A DNA stretch of 64,000 nt from NCBI RefSeq assembly GCF_017254835.1, contig NZ_JAFKCW010000002.1, positions 434,001-498,000 of the forward strand, given 5' to 3'. The DNA comes from Algoriphagus aestuariicola. Its GTDB lineage: Bacteria; Bacteroidota; Bacteroidia; Cytophagales; Cyclobacteriaceae. The notes under the pieces are model-generated. The model saw nothing but the letters and a program-made list of their open reading frames with translations. It did no database searches and was not told the DNA's origin. Of this stretch, positions 1 to 8,997 are shown piece after piece. Position 1 is the stretch's first letter. Each line of letters starts with the position of its first letter. The translations under genes and the position numbers were made by a program.

Positions 1-1
1 G

Positions 2-919
2 CTGCTCTACCCTATTCTCTCCTTTGTTTCCGGATTTTTGTTTCTAAGATTCGTTCATGGATTCTCCACAGGTTTCACGCCTACGGGCATCGCGGCGTAC
101 GTGGCAGACATCGTTCCCTTCCAAAAACGCGGGGAAGCGATGGGGATTCAATCCCTATTCAGCTCTCTTGGGATGGCGGCAGGTCCTGCTATCGGAGGCT
201 GGATCGCAAGCGTCTCGACTATCGACACGGTATTTTATTGCTCCGCTTTCACTTCCATTTTTTCCATTTTGATCTTGATCAGGTTGAAGGAGTCCGTGAT
301 AGAAAAACATCCCATGTCCATTGGCCTATTCAAACTCAAACGCGATGAAATCATTGAACCACGTGTTCTCCTACCATCGATCATCCTATTTCTTTCGGTT
401 TTTTCATTTGGCGTACTGCTTACCATCATCCCAGACTTCTCTTCCCATTTAGGAGTGAAAAACAAAGGGCTGTTCTTTTCAGTCTTCACTATCTCCTCTC
501 TGGGAATCAGGCTACTCGCGGGAAAAACGTCTGACCGATATGGAAGAGTGGCAGTGATGAGGGTTGCCCTATTTTTCTTGATCTTGGCTATGACCTCTTT
601 AGCATTCTCTGAAAGCAAATTCATGCTCCTATTCTCTGGAGTGATCTTCGGAGCCGCAGTCGGAATGTACAGCCCGACAGTAACCGCTTGGGTGGTAGAC
701 AGATCCTTGGATCAATTTCGCGGCCGGGCGCTTGCCACGATGTATATTTTCTCCGAAAGCGGCATTGGCTTCGGCGCATTGATCTCAGGATGGCTTTTTG
801 CAAATGATCCGAACAATTTCAGAACGGTCTTCCTCACGTCCGGATCAATCGCTTCCCTAGCTTTCCTAGCCCTAATCTTTATCAAAAGAGATCGAAAAAC
901 CTACCTTCCGCCTCAGTAG
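2..919 (+). CDS. MFS transporter, 5' end cut by window edge
   Basis: The frame is open from base 2, so the N-terminal part of the protein lies outside the window. What remains is about 305 residues of alternating hydrophobic segments, roughly nine membrane helices. An MFS-type loop sits near the start (PFQKRGEAMG, then GPAIGGW), and a second loop of the same kind follows the central linker (GKTSDRYGRVAVM, the motif A pattern). This fits a 12-helix major facilitator exporter. The substrate cannot be read from the sequence. The stop codon overlaps that of the convergent M24 peptidase gene by a few bases, so no separate terminator fits between them. Confidence 0.85.
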   Translation: MLYPILSFVSGFLFLRFVHGFSTGFTPTGIAAYVADIVPFQKRGEAMGIQSLFSSLGMAAGPAIGGWIASVSTIDTVFYCSAFTSIFSILILIRLKESVIEKHPMSIGLFKLKRDEIIEPRVLLPSIILFLSVFSFGVLLTIIPDFSSHLGVKNKGLFFSVFTISSLGIRLLAGKTSDRYGRVAVMRVALFFLILAMTSLAFSESKFMLLFSGVIFGAAVGMYSPTVTAWVVDRSLDQFRGRALATMYIFSESGIGFGALISGWLFANDPNNFRTVFLTSGSIASLAFLALIFIKRDRKTYLPPQ

Positions 920-2262
920 CCGAGATAATTGCTCGCTCGGGGAATTGCCAAAATCGACTTTTGCCGTCCATTGTAATAGGTCACTTTATTGCCATCGAAA
1001 AATGCTCCCTCCTCCAACATCACTCTGACGTCCTTATTCCACTCTTTGACAAAAACAACCGCATTCAATTCGATCGCATAGCCCGTATTGGCATGGAGCG
1101 GAAAATCGCCCGCTCCGGGAGTATCTCCTTGATTGTCCCACATTCCTATGGTCGGGCCCGCCGAATGCCCATAAAACCCTAGCGGGTGGGTATAAATGCT
1201 CCCTCTGATCCCCTCGGACTCCATTTGGCTCCTCGAAGCCCTGAGAATCTCATTTCCTGTTTTTCCGGCCACATAGTTGGAGGTCAAGATATCCTGAAGT
1301 CGGTTACCGACCGCAAGAGCGTTCTGCAAGTAGGCAGGCACTTCCAATTCCCCAGCCTTTAACACATAAGCTAGCTCTTGGGTGTCCGTATTCAGCCTTA
1401 GGTAGGTGATTCCAAAATCGATATGGAGTAGATCGCCCGGCATGATAACCTGTTCATCTGGCCGAACAGCGAAGGAACGGCTTGCCTCCTCGGAAGCTGG
1501 ATCTGGCCGCTGGATATCCACGGTGGGGTGAAACCAAGTATCAAGTTTCATCTCCGCGATTTTCTCCCGGTAAAACCAAACGACGTCTTCAGTGGTGGTC
1601 ACTCCTGGGGTAATCACCCTATCGGAGAGGCCCTCCGCGATTATATAGTGCGCCAACTCTTGGATATGCTTGTAAACAGCCATCTCAGCGGGAATCCTAG
1701 TCTCCAGCCATCTCACTGCTAAAGTTTGCGCGGAGACCACCTTTGACCTATACTCCTCCGAGAGGTTGAGCATAAACTCCTCATGGTCGAAATGAGTCAA
1801 TCCGTCCGCGTGACCATAGTCCTGGGCAAAATTGAGCCCGATCTTCTTGGGATTCTTGGAGGCAATCACATCCATCAGCGCCTTCCATTGGTCGGGCTGA
1901 GATTCTGGATCCCAAGCCCTTTTGAACGACTTGCCTACATCATATCTAGCAATGGCAAAAGTCTCCACTTTGGCATTGGGGCTTGGCTGGTACATCACCA
2001 AGATGGTGCGACGTCTGGCAGCATGCCATGTCGCCGGCAGGAGTGTCCTGATCACGGGATCTTCGTTGTATTCGCGCGACATCACGATCCACATGTCTAT
2101 CCCGGTTTCGGTCATCAGACTCGGCAAGAGATTCTCAATGCGATCCTCCAGCCAAGAATCGATCACTTCGGCTTGTTCCCGTTGTGAAAGTACAGCTGGC
2201 TGCTGCGAAAAAGCCGAACCCGCAAGCAATGCGGCGAAGAAAAAGAGCGTAAAAAGCCTCAT
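913..2262 (-). CDS. secreted M24-family metallopeptidase (Xaa-Pro aminopeptidase-like)
   Basis: A 449-residue protein with a clear signal peptide (residues 1-19, ending SAFS-Q), so it is exported. The C-terminal half carries the pita-bread fold of M24 peptidases. All five metal ligands are recognisable: D282 (HIDFG), D293 (NTDTQ), H366 (YGHSAGP), E398 (AIELN) and a Glu in MLEEGAF (417/418). The N-terminal 180 residues match the creatinase/prolidase N-terminal domain in size. Expected role is removal of N-terminal residues before proline in the periplasm or outside the cell. It lies downstream of the MATE gene on the same strand with a 58-base gap and may be co-transcribed with it. Confidence 0.85.
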   Translation of the reverse strand: MRLFTLFFFAALLAGSAFSQQPAVLSQREQAEVIDSWLEDRIENLLPSLMTETGIDMWIVMSREYNEDPVIRTLLPATWHAARRRTILVMYQPSPNAKVETFAIARYDVGKSFKRAWDPESQPDQWKALMDVIASKNPKKIGLNFAQDYGHADGLTHFDHEEFMLNLSEEYRSKVVSAQTLAVRWLETRIPAEMAVYKHIQELAHYIIAEGLSDRVITPGVTTTEDVVWFYREKIAEMKLDTWFHPTVDIQRPDPASEEASRSFAVRPDEQVIMPGDLLHIDFGITYLRLNTDTQELAYVLKAGELEVPAYLQNALAVGNRLQDILTSNYVAGKTGNEILRASRSQMESEGIRGSIYTHPLGFYGHSAGPTIGMWDNQGDTPGAGDFPLHANTGYAIELNAVVFVKEWNKDVRVMLEEGAFFDGNKVTYYNGRQKSILAIPRASNYLGY

Positions 2263-2320
2263 GGGATCTTGGTTGATTTGATTCCAAGATAGCTTTTAGA
2301 TGCAAAAGTCAAAGCTCCGC

Positions 2321-3688
2321 TTACATAATTGAACTCAGTCCAGAAACCTTCTCTTTCTCGGCCATTTGTCTTTTGCTCAAAGTGGCAAATCGGTAAAGTA
2401 GCAAGGCGGCCGTTATCGTAAGCCCGATGAGCAAACCGTACCAAATCCCGTGAGCACCCATGCCCAGCGTGAAGGCAAGAAAATATCCGAGTGGAAGCCC
2501 CAAAACCCAATAGGCCATCAGGGTCACGATGGTCGGCACTTTGACGTCTTCCAATCCTCTAAGTACCCCCAGACCCACTGCCTGAATTCCATCAGAAACC
2601 TGGAAAAGTCCGGCTATAACCAAAAGCGATGCTGACAAAGCGATCACTTCGGTATCGTCTATGTACAGCGTCGGCAGGAAATACCTGAAAGAGAAAAAGA
2701 TCAAGGCACTCGCCAACATGAACACTGCAACCATCCCGAAAACCACAAGGCCGGCTTCCCGCATCGCTTTCATGTCACCTCTCCCAACTTGGTTGCTGAC
2801 CCGTATCATCCCCGCAGTGGCGAGGCCTGTGGCCATCATGTACGAAACAGAAGCCAAATTCAACGCGATCTGGTGGCCTGCAAGCGCATTCACTCCTATC
2901 CAGCCCATCATGATCGCCGCAGTGCTGAAAGCGGAAACTTCAAAGATGAACTGAAACCCGGTCGGAATTCCGATTTTCAAAATCCTAGAAATCATCGGGA
3001 AACTGGCTCCAGGCAGAGAAAGTCGAAAGTGGTATTTTTTGTACCTAGTCGAAAAGAGAATATAACTTCCCATCATGAGCATCATCAAAATCCTGGAAAC
3101 CAATGTGGCGACTCCAGCGCCATTCAGCCCCATCTGTGGGAAGCCGAATTCCCCCCAAATCAACACCCAGTTGAGAAAGACGTTGACCAGATTGGCAAAA
3201 ATGGTAATGTACATCGCTTGCCTAGTCTGGGAAAGTCCCTCCGCCATCTGCTTGAATGTCTGAAAAACCATTAGAGGCAAGAGGGAGGCAGTAATGATCA
3301 GCAAGTAGGGCACAGCCAAAATCACCACTTCCTCGGGTTGGTTGAGAAAATGCAAACCTTGGGACAAGCCAAGCACTACGGCCGTCAATAGCACACTCGT
3401 GACGATATTGATCCACAGACCATGACTGAAAAGTCGGGAAATTCGCTTGGACTTCCCCTTCCCGTCCGCTCGGGACACCAGGGGCGTGATTCCCATGGAG
3501 ACGCCAATCCCAAACATCATGATCACGAAAAATATGCTGTTTCCCAGGGAAGCTGCCGCCAAGGGCAAGGCTCCGAGTCTACCCACCATCATGCTGTCCG
3601 CTACGCCGACCGCCACCTGTCCCAATTGACTCAGCATCACGGGATAGGCAAGGTGAAAAGTGGTGTTGATATGGTTTTTGACCGTCAT
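2321..3688 (-). CDS. MATE family efflux transporter
   Basis: A 455-residue inner-membrane protein with about 12 hydrophobic segments and the two-fold repeated layout of the MATE/NorM family. Family-like stretches include PVMLSQLGQVAVGVADSMMV at residues 16-35 and GIGVSMGITPLVSRADGKG in the first half. MATE proteins export cationic drugs or metabolites in exchange for Na+ or H+; the substrate here is not readable. It starts 5 bases after the stop of the Nudix gene, so the two are almost certainly one transcript. Confidence 0.88.
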   Translation of the reverse strand: MTVKNHINTTFHLAYPVMLSQLGQVAVGVADSMMVGRLGALPLAAASLGNSIFFVIMMFGIGVSMGITPLVSRADGKGKSKRISRLFSHGLWINIVTSVLLTAVVLGLSQGLHFLNQPEEVVILAVPYLLIITASLLPLMVFQTFKQMAEGLSQTRQAMYITIFANLVNVFLNWVLIWGEFGFPQMGLNGAGVATLVSRILMMLMMGSYILFSTRYKKYHFRLSLPGASFPMISRILKIGIPTGFQFIFEVSAFSTAAIMMGWIGVNALAGHQIALNLASVSYMMATGLATAGMIRVSNQVGRGDMKAMREAGLVVFGMVAVFMLASALIFFSFRYFLPTLYIDDTEVIALSASLLVIAGLFQVSDGIQAVGLGVLRGLEDVKVPTIVTLMAYWVLGLPLGYFLAFTLGMGAHGIWYGLLIGLTITAALLLYRFATLSKRQMAEKEKVSGLSSIM

Positions 3689-3693
3689 AGCAT

Positions 3694-4236
3694 TTAATAT
3701 CCTAGAATCCGCGCAACTTTCAGTATTCCGGCCACACTGATACTGTCCGTGATTTCACCCCTCATTACCATTTCCAAAACCTCCGAAAATGGAAGCTTTT
3801 TGACCTGAAGAATCTCCGTTTCCTCAAATTCCGTGTCACCCTGCGTCAGCATTTCAGCGAGGTAGACAATACCTACTTCATCCGTCACCGAATTTGACGT
3901 GTGCACCTTCATGACCTCAGTCCATTTTTCGGCGCTTAGCCCCGTCTCTTCCCTTAGTTCTCTCTTGGCGGATTCAAGCAGATCCTGCCCAATCGGCCCG
4001 CCTCCCATGGGAATCTCCCAGGCGTATTCTTCCAAGGTATAGCGATACTGACCTACCAGCCAAGTGTTTCCGTCTTGGTCGACGGGAATGATGGCCATTG
4101 CCCGATTTTTGAAATGAACCTTCCCATACACGCCCACTTTCCCGGCCGGGTTGAGGATGTCGTGGTGCTCAAGCCTGATCCAGGGATTTTCGTAGAGCGA
4201 TGTGATTTTGAGGGTTGTCCAAGGATTGTCTGTCAT
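3694..4236 (-). CDS. Nudix hydrolase (ADP-ribose pyrophosphatase-like)
   Basis: A 180-residue protein with a Nudix box in its middle. The RELREETGL part is canonical (REUxEExGU), while the upstream half reads GGGPIGQ, so the first conserved Glu of the box is Gln. The layout (DNAWLVGQYRY-like beta strand, then EIPMGGG before the box) resembles the ADP-sugar pyrophosphatase branch, which cleaves ADP-ribose to AMP and ribose-5-phosphate. Substrate assignment is inference. The gene heads a likely Nudix-MATE-M24 transcript and starts just after the terminator of the Lrp-type regulator gene. Confidence 0.82.
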   Translation of the reverse strand: MTDNPWTTLKITSLYENPWIRLEHHDILNPAGKVGVYGKVHFKNRAMAIIPVDQDGNTWLVGQYRYTLEEYAWEIPMGGGPIGQDLLESAKRELREETGLSAEKWTEVMKVHTSNSVTDEVGIVYLAEMLTQGDTEFEETEILQVKKLPFSEVLEMVMRGEITDSISVAGILKVARILGY

Positions 4237-4244
4237 GGTAATTC

Positions 4245-4274
4245 AAAAAAAAAAAGGGCGGTAAAGCCGCCCTT
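4245..4274 (-). terminator. rho-independent terminator of the Lrp/AsnC gene
   Basis: On the minus strand an 8-bp GC-rich stem (AAGGGCGG with CCGCCCTT, loop 4262-4266) is followed by a run of T residues (A-run 4245-4255 on the plus strand). It lies 20 bases past the Lrp stop codon and directly before the Nudix start codon. Confidence 0.88.
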
Positions 4275-4294
4275 GATCTGTATTAAAACCTTGC

Positions 4295-4777
4295 TTATGC
4301 AGGGATAGGGAGCACTTTGGAGTCTTTAAAGGTAGAGAGAATTACCATGGATTGCATGGAGTCTACTTCCTTGATTTCCGACACTTTCTCAAGCATCAAT
4401 TTTTGATAAGCGGTAATATCCTTTGCGATGATCTTCAGGATAAAGTCGCCTGTACCTGTAATATGGTGGCATTCTATGATTTCTGGGATCTCGTTGATCT
4501 CTCTCATGAAGGCATCAATGTTGCCCTTGTTGTGTCCAATCAGGCTCACCAAAACGAAGGTGCTCACGCCCAAACCTATTCTTTCCGGATCCAGCTTGGC
4601 ATGGTAGCTCTTAATGATGCCGGACTGCTCCAACTTCTTAACTCGCTCTAAAGTAGGCGCTGGTGAGAGTCCAATATCTTTTGACAACTGGGCATTGGTG
4701 ATTTTTGCATTGGCCTGGAGGATTTCCAGTATCCTGCGGTCTATTTTATCGAATTTGATTCTTACGCTATTGTCCAT
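4295..4777 (-). CDS. Lrp/AsnC family transcriptional regulator
   Basis: A 160-residue protein with an N-terminal winged helix-turn-helix (IDRRILEILQANAKITNAQL onward; recognition region LSPAPTLERVKKLEQSGII) and a C-terminal RAM/ligand-binding domain containing HHITGTGDFILKI. Lrp-family proteins sense amino acids and form dimers to octamers on DNA. The start is the ATG at 4777, which gives the usual family length. Upstream is a minus-strand -7-like box and a perfect palindrome (4810-4849), which suggests autoregulation. The adjacent genes do not reveal its targets. Confidence 0.9.
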   Translation of the reverse strand: MDNSVRIKFDKIDRRILEILQANAKITNAQLSKDIGLSPAPTLERVKKLEQSGIIKSYHAKLDPERIGLGVSTFVLVSLIGHNKGNIDAFMREINEIPEIIECHHITGTGDFILKIIAKDITAYQKLMLEKVSEIKEVDSMQSMVILSTFKDSKVLPIPA

Positions 4778-4809
4778 GATATTCCGTTATTACAAAATTT
4801 TATGTTGCG

Positions 4810-4849
4810 CAAAATTAATATAATTGATGAATGTTTTAAATCGATTTAA
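4810..4849 (-). promoter_or_regulatory. candidate lrp promoter with 14-bp palindrome
   Basis: The minus strand reads TAATTTTG at 4817-4810, a full match to the Bacteroidota -7 box TAnnTTTG. It would start transcription about 25 bases before the Lrp start codon. The perfect palindrome TTAAATCGATTTAA (4836-4849) sits where the -33 element would be. Lrp-family genes are often autoregulated, so this is a plausible operator; the link is inference. Confidence 0.45.
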
Positions 4850-4987
4850 CGCTTTTTGATGAACGGAAATCGAAATTTTATTGACCTTTTAAAGGCTTTA
4901 AAGAAAGAATCCTTCTAAAACTATTTGTCGTCTTAAAAAAATTCAAATTATCTCCTGTTATAATTTGGTAGAACGCAGGGAATTTGA

Positions 4988-6184
4988 TTAAAGTTTATTC
5001 TTTTTTATAAAATCTCTGGCTTCTTTATGAGCGGGGTGTTTTCGCTTCGCATACTTTTTCACCCGGTCAAAGTATTTTCTTGCTTGTGCTTTATTTTTTG
5101 CCGCAGTTTCTATTTTCCCAAGCTGTATCAGCGAATGCAGGTAATATCCGCTCTCCTGTGATTCGGATTCTTCCCCATAAGCTACTGTCTTGAGGTAGTA
5201 TTGTTTGGCCATAGCCCGATCACCTACCCGATAATAATACTCGGCGATGTAAAAAGCCGCATATCTACCGCTATTGGATTCATAGCCAAACTGTCCCTTC
5301 TCAATTCTATCGAGGATCTGGAAAGATTGCTCCACAGATTCCGTCCACTGCCCTACCGCATAGAGATGCCTTGCATAGGAGCGATGGAAATAGGGATTGT
5401 TGGGAAACTTGCCATGCAGGTATTCAGAAATCCTGAGGGCATCGTAAGGGCGCTTTTCCTCTGAGGCATAGAGCCTGAATAGAAAGTATTGCGCTTCGAC
5501 CCTGGTGTAAAACGCATTTGACGCGACCGTCTCCAGCTGTTGAAGTCCCAATGCTTTGTTCCCTTTCGGAAAAAGCGCCATCACGGGCTTCAGCAGCGGA
5601 TAATTCTCCGGAATCCAGACTGAGAAATAGTTGAAGAGGGCATCGCCTAAAAGCAGCTCTGGGTTAAATTCCTCCTCTCCCCTGCTGAGCTCCATATACT
5701 TCAAGGCATTTTTGCCAGCCCAAGCCGCTTTCGTCCAGCTTTTCCGCTCGCTGTACAATCTCCCCTGAAATCCATAGCCAGCTGCCAAAAAGAAAGCCGC
5801 CTCCTTGTTCTTGGGGTCTTCGTCAAATATCCTCTCTGCCTTCTCATTTGCCCGGTCGAGATACTGGATGAAAATATTGTCGTATCTAGTGTTGGTCACG
5901 TCGACCTCGATCCGCCACCAATACCCCAGCGCCATCAAAAAATCAGGCAGTGGATGATCCGGATACTGGTACATAATCACGGTAAAATCACGCTCAGCAG
6001 TAGCAAAATCAAAATTATACATGCTGTTGATCGCCTTGGTAATGCGATATTGGAGCCCTTTGTCAAGCAACAGATAGCCCGAGGGATTTGAAGGGACGAC
6101 GGGGTCTCCCGCTTGGGAAAGGACAGGGCCCGCCAAAGCGATCATCATCAGACTCAACACTGCTATCCTTATTTGCTTACTCAT
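4988..6184 (-). CDS. secreted tetratricopeptide-repeat protein
   Basis: A 398-residue protein with a signal peptide (MSKQIRIAVLSLMMIALAG, cleavage after VLSQ). The rest is alpha-helical with TPR-like units, for example around DFATAERDFTVIMYQYPDHP, around RVEAQYFLFRLYASEEKRPY and near the C-terminus (MAKQYYLKTVAYGEESESQE, then KARKYFDRVKKYAKRKHP). It is probably periplasmic or anchored in an envelope complex. No enzyme motif was seen. A minus-strand TAATTTTG box at 6207-6214 lies about 22 bases upstream of the start codon and could be the promoter. An 8-bp inverted repeat (4944-4951 and 4960-4967) lies just past the stop codon. Confidence 0.8.
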   Translation of the reverse strand: MSKQIRIAVLSLMMIALAGPVLSQAGDPVVPSNPSGYLLLDKGLQYRITKAINSMYNFDFATAERDFTVIMYQYPDHPLPDFLMALGYWWRIEVDVTNTRYDNIFIQYLDRANEKAERIFDEDPKNKEAAFFLAAGYGFQGRLYSERKSWTKAAWAGKNALKYMELSRGEEEFNPELLLGDALFNYFSVWIPENYPLLKPVMALFPKGNKALGLQQLETVASNAFYTRVEAQYFLFRLYASEEKRPYDALRISEYLHGKFPNNPYFHRSYARHLYAVGQWTESVEQSFQILDRIEKGQFGYESNSGRYAAFYIAEYYYRVGDRAMAKQYYLKTVAYGEESESQESGYYLHSLIQLGKIETAAKNKAQARKYFDRVKKYAKRKHPAHKEARDFIKKNKL

Positions 6185-6257
6185 TACTTTGTTTTCGTTT
6201 GGAATTCAAAATTAAGGCGAAATCCAAACAAACATTTAGATTTGGTTACTTTAACAA

Positions 6258-6911
6258 ATGAATATGGCAAAACCTGCTTCACCGATTGCACAACGTCTGG
6301 AAGAGCTGATTGATTTCGACAAACGCGTTTATTATTTCCTCCTCGTGCTTATTTTTTTGGTAATCAGGTATTTGACCAACACGCTGGTATTGGAATCCAT
6401 TCCCGACTACGAAAACCTAGACCAACAGGGCGGATTGATGTTTTTCCACATCTTCAACATGCTGAACTACTTGTGGACACCCTTTTCCCTGCTTTGGAAG
6501 TTTACCGTTATCGCTTTTCTTTTTTGGTCAATCGGATTGATGATCGGGTATAAGGCAAATTTCAGGCAACTTTGGCAGTTTGCCCTGGTCGCAGAAGTTG
6601 TTTTCGTCTTTCCTGAACTACTTCGCCTCCTTGTTTACATGAATCCTTCGGGGAGTGTCACCTATTTTGACATCCAAAATTTTGAGCCCCTTTCTGCGCT
6701 TTGGATAGTCGGTCCTAGTAATGTCGACGTCAAGTACCACTATCCCCTTTCGGTGCTGAATATTTTTGAGTTGATCTACGGCGCACTTTGGGTATTGGGA
6801 TTTCATTCGATCAGCAGGAGAACGATCGAAGAGAGTACGCTGGTGGTGTTGATCGCCTACTTTGTGCCGCTGTTTCTTTGGCTGGCATTTTACATCGGGG
6901 CATACCGATAG
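6258..6911 (+). CDS. integral membrane protein of unknown function
   Basis: A 217-residue protein with five or six hydrophobic helices (about residues 25-48, 80-105, 110-130, 170-185 and 195-215), a short cytosolic-looking N-terminus and a soluble loop of about 35 residues between the third and fourth helices. The pattern recalls Yip1-type or other small multi-helix membrane proteins of Bacteroidota, but no diagnostic motif was recognised and no function is proposed. It is transcribed divergently from the TPR gene (73 bases between start codons). Confidence 0.72.
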   Translation: MNMAKPASPIAQRLEELIDFDKRVYYFLLVLIFLVIRYLTNTLVLESIPDYENLDQQGGLMFFHIFNMLNYLWTPFSLLWKFTVIAFLFWSIGLMIGYKANFRQLWQFALVAEVVFVFPELLRLLVYMNPSGSVTYFDIQNFEPLSALWIVGPSNVDVKYHYPLSVLNIFELIYGALWVLGFHSISRRTIEESTLVVLIAYFVPLFLWLAFYIGAYR

Positions 6912-7037
6912 GCTCTGCTCCTGACAAATTCGCCCGAGCAGACCCCTTCGCCAATTCGCAGCTTCTGGCATTGTCAAAAATCAAAAAAAGACCAAGTCAT
7001 AAACCTGGCCTTTTGAACCCACTAACCCAACTATATA

Positions 7038-8555
7038 CTAAAACCCAAGTCCAACGGTCATCGCGACCGGGCTAAACGTCAAATCCGAAAGTTTGGTAGC
7101 CGCACCCGTGGTCAAATTGACACTGTAAACGCCCGAAGCACTCCCGGATGTCAATACAGCGAAAGCGCTCCCCGAATGTCCACCGATATCAAAACCGTTT
7201 TGCGCGGTAATTGTTATGCCGAGTGAGCCTACTGGCACTAGTACGCCATCATTAGGCGGGATCTGGGTAAACAGCGATCCGGTCATGTGATCAACTACAA
7301 ACAAGGTGGTGGTTGTTGCTCCGGCAATATTATTGGCATAGGCGGCACCAGATACCATCGGCATCCCGGGGTTCAGTCTACCATCAGTCGCCACCACTGT
7401 CCCTAGGTCTGGATGCAGTCTCAGATTTTGGCCAGTACTGGTGACCAGCCTTATTCTGTCTACCGTGGGATTGAAGTCAAATCCGGCGATATCCCCCTCC
7501 ATCATGGGCATCAATGGATTTCCGATCGCAGTCAGCACACCGCTGGAAGGATTTACCGAATAAAGTTGGCTGTTGGAGGAGATTGCAAGCAGCTGCCCGT
7601 TCGCAGGGCGAAAATCTAGTCCGACTATTTTTTCTCCCATGCTGAGGCCTTGAAGCTCAACCATGGTCGGCTGTGGATTCATCGGATTGAAGCGATACAG
7701 CATCCCTCCTTCGTCAATAGCGTAGGCCACAGGATTGGTTTTTAAGGCCAAGCTAATCACAGGTTGGGAAAACACACCGACCCAAGATGCCTCACCACTC
7801 GCAAGGTCGATGGAATACAATCGGGTATCAGTCGCAGATCTGTTTACAGCGAGGGCCAGTGAATTGTCCGCTAGTATATCCAGGTCTACTGATCCATCCA
7901 AGTCCACCCCGAGATCTCCAACCTCCATCAAGCCCCCATCGTTAGGTGGCACCTGCTGGTAGAGCTTATCCGTCGCAATGTCAATGTCAAAAAGGACTGT
8001 GGAACTCGCTCCCGAAACGCTATTGGTATAGGCTACGGCACCTATCACCGGATTTGTACCTCCATTTATACGTCCATCTGTGGCGACCACTGCTCCAGTC
8101 TCGGGATGCAGCCTCAAATTTTGACCGCTCTCGGCGACCAGTCTTATCCTGTCCACCGTGGGATTAAAATCAATAGAAGCCATTTCCCCTTCGATTGCAG
8201 GAGTGAAGGCTGATGCTCCGAGCGGTGTAGCCACACCCGAGTTTTCGTTGATAAAATAGATGCGACTCAACGAACTCAGCGCGTAAAGTTGACCAGTCGC
8301 AGGACGGTAGTCAATCGAAATAAGCGATTCGCCGGAGCTAAGCCCAGTGATGTTTACTGTAGCTACGGGAGCGCTCAGATTTCCTTCTTCGAAATACAGA
8401 AGTTGATTCCCCTCTGCCAATGCAGTAAAGTTTACTTCCGGGGTCATTCCTGGCATTTCTACCAAAGGTGGATTTTCCTCTTCATTACAGGAAAAAAGAA
8501 TAGCAGCACTCACCGCCACGGCAAATGCAATCGGATGAAATGATAGTTTTTTCAT
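7038..8555 (-). CDS. DUF4394 lipoprotein with two tandem repeats
   Basis: The ATG at 8555 was chosen over a longer upstream frame because it gives a lipoprotein signal (MKKLSFHPIAFAVAVSAAIL then FSC) and removes overlap with the rhodanese gene; 505 residues result. The mature part is two copies of one module of about 220 residues. Each holds DFRPANGQL or DYRPATGQL, then FNPTVDRIRLV, GQNLRLHP, VVATDGR and IPPNDG or VPPNDG. This is the DUF4394 pattern, probably a beta-propeller-like surface protein. Molecular role is unknown. An inverted repeat lies directly before the start codon (8559-8578). Confidence 0.82.
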   Translation of the reverse strand: MKKLSFHPIAFAVAVSAAILFSCNEEENPPLVEMPGMTPEVNFTALAEGNQLLYFEEGNLSAPVATVNITGLSSGESLISIDYRPATGQLYALSSLSRIYFINENSGVATPLGASAFTPAIEGEMASIDFNPTVDRIRLVAESGQNLRLHPETGAVVATDGRINGGTNPVIGAVAYTNSVSGASSTVLFDIDIATDKLYQQVPPNDGGLMEVGDLGVDLDGSVDLDILADNSLALAVNRSATDTRLYSIDLASGEASWVGVFSQPVISLALKTNPVAYAIDEGGMLYRFNPMNPQPTMVELQGLSMGEKIVGLDFRPANGQLLAISSNSQLYSVNPSSGVLTAIGNPLMPMMEGDIAGFDFNPTVDRIRLVTSTGQNLRLHPDLGTVVATDGRLNPGMPMVSGAAYANNIAGATTTTLFVVDHMTGSLFTQIPPNDGVLVPVGSLGITITAQNGFDIGGHSGSAFAVLTSGSASGVYSVNLTTGAATKLSDLTFSPVAMTVGLGF

Positions 8556-8558
8556 GGT

Positions 8559-8578
8559 CGCAAAGTTTAGTCTTTGCG
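8559..8578. repeat. inverted repeat before the DUF4394 start codon
   Basis: Seven-base perfect arms CGCAAAG and CTTTGCG are separated by TTTAGT. The repeat ends 4 bases from the start codon, so it could be an operator or a 5' mRNA hairpin that limits translation. Role is not known. Confidence 0.45.
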
Positions 8579-8644
8579 GATTTACGAAGTCGGAGTCCAC
8601 ATTGGATTGCGGACTATTGAAAAAAACAAATGACCTGTAAATAA

Positions 8645-8980
8645 TTAGATCGTCCCAAAAGGCCACCTGACAAGCCCGCCAGAAAGATTATTCACTTTTT
8701 CAGATCCCAGCTCGGACAAAATTTCACAAGCCTGGCCACTTCTGCTTCCACTTCTACAGTAGACTAGGTAGGTTTTGTCTTTTGGGAGATTCCTGGCCTG
8801 GTTTAAAAAATCCGGATTTCGGATGTCGAGATTTCTGGCACCTTCGATCTTTTCTGATGAAAACTCCACGGCTGTCCTGACATCCAGGATTTCAGTATCA
8901 GGCTTGAAAGCCAATTCTTTAAAAACAGCGGCTGGGATGTCTTTGAATTTTCTCGCTGTCGTGTTAAAAAGGCTGAACAT
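8645..8980 (-). CDS. rhodanese-like sulfurtransferase domain protein
   Basis: A single rhodanese domain of 111 residues from the ATG at 8980. A GTG at 8998 would overlap the -7 promoter box, so the ATG is preferred. The active-site loop is CRSGSRSG with the catalytic Cys after YLVY, and the domain also has the usual EILDVRTAVEFSSEKIEGA segment. Such single-domain proteins carry persulfide sulfur on Cys in the cytoplasm. Neighbours are a TauE/SafE permease and a Crp/Fnr regulator. The promoter carries the same palindrome as theirs, which points to a shared sulfur-stress role (inference). Confidence 0.88.
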   Translation of the reverse strand: MFSLFNTTARKFKDIPAAVFKELAFKPDTEILDVRTAVEFSSEKIEGARNLDIRNPDFLNQARNLPKDKTYLVYCRSGSRSGQACEILSELGSEKVNNLSGGLVRWPFGTI

Positions 8981-8997
8981 GGTAGAACTTGAATTCA

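Noticed and set aside
2259-2510. Open frame on the minus strand at the start of the MATE region
   Set aside because: It lies inside the 3' end of the MATE gene in another frame and has no recognisable protein features.
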